From Chloroflexota bacterium (GTDB taxonomy: Bacteria; Chloroflexota; UBA11872; VXOZ01), in assembly GCA_009839775.1 (NCBI GenBank), contig VXOZ01000413.1, positions 1,149 to 6,751 on the forward strand: a stretch of 5,603 bases of DNA, read 5' to 3'. This document shows, in pieces, positions 5,516 through 5,603 of this stretch. Numbering within the stretch: the stretch's first letter is position 1; each line of letters begins with the position of its first letter. The notes below the pieces were generated by a model. That model worked only from the letters and a program-made list of their open reading frames with translations, was not told where the DNA came from and made no database searches. Position numbers and translations under genes: made by a program.

Positions 5516-5603
5516 TAACCCTCTCCCCCAGGAGACCTTTGCGTAACCCTCGTTCCAACGAGGCAGTCCCCTCTCCCTCGACGGGAGAGGGTTAGGGTGA
5601 GGG
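5516..5603. repeat. MITE/REP-like intergenic element, copy 2, inverted relative to copy 1 and cut by the window end
   Basis: The right end, GGGAGAGGG-TTA-GGGTGAGGG (5583-5603), is the exact reverse complement of 1980-2000 over 21 nt and reaches the last base of the window. It makes a strong hairpin with CCCTCTCCC (5569-5577), a 9-bp stem over a 5-nt loop. A second hairpin is CCTCGT/ACGAGG (5548-5563). The left part, ACCCTCTCCCCCAGGAGACC (5518-5537), shares CCCCAGGAGACC with copy 1 in the same direction, so the internal order differs between copies. The left boundary is approximate. Confidence 0.65.

Noticed and set aside
1980..5603. Composite transposon bounded by the inverted 21-nt repeats
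   Set aside because: No transposase or integrase lies between them, the genes are housekeeping-like, and such repeats usually occur as independent intergenic insertions.
5516..5603. Transcription terminator hairpin
   Set aside because: The stems are strong, but the site lies upstream of the dciA-like gene and no U-tract follows; it belongs to the repeat element.

Overview
This 5.6 kb window is bacterial chromosomal DNA of fairly high G+C content (around 60% by eye). It is an ordinary-looking gene neighbourhood, with no phage, plasmid, CRISPR or rRNA/tRNA genes. The gene set is a CocE/NonD-type hydrolase, an SLC23-like permease with an extra C-terminal domain, a DUF1330 protein, a rhodanese and a DciA (DUF721) protein carrying a Zn ribbon. 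Together with intergenic repeats built from GGGAGAGGG/GGGTGAGGG, this resembles environmental Chloroflexota-like or similar uncultured genomes. No marker gene fixes the lineage, so the assignment is weak.

Layout. Positions 1-1749 (minus strand) hold a CocE/NonD alpha/beta hydrolase. Its C-terminus runs off the left edge, and it reads from a TTG start with a strong Shine-Dalgarno or from an ATG 11 codons further in. Positions 1750-2404 are intergenic between divergent genes and hold an operator-like palindrome, a degenerate MITE/REP-like repeat, an unrelated short hairpin repeat and a 35-codon ORF. Positions 2405-4081 (plus) encode an SLC23/NCS2-like permease with a cytosolic C-terminal domain; its true start is unclear and probably lies upstream. 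Positions 4150-4437 (plus) encode a DUF1330 protein with a strong RBS. Positions 4442-4831 (minus) encode a rhodanese that converges tail to tail on DUF1330 with a 4 bp gap. Positions 4869-5441 (minus) encode a DciA-family helicase-loader protein, probably cotranscribed with the rhodanese. Positions 5516-5603 hold a second copy of the intergenic repeat in the opposite orientation, cut by the window end.

The genes do not form one obvious pathway. The main points of interest are the permease, whose nucleobase-binding signature is replaced and which carries a degenerate kinase/anti-sigma-like tail, and its anomalous 5' end, where an RBS-preceded in-phase ORF is separated from the conserved coding sequence by one UGA. 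I found no convincing new multi-gene system.
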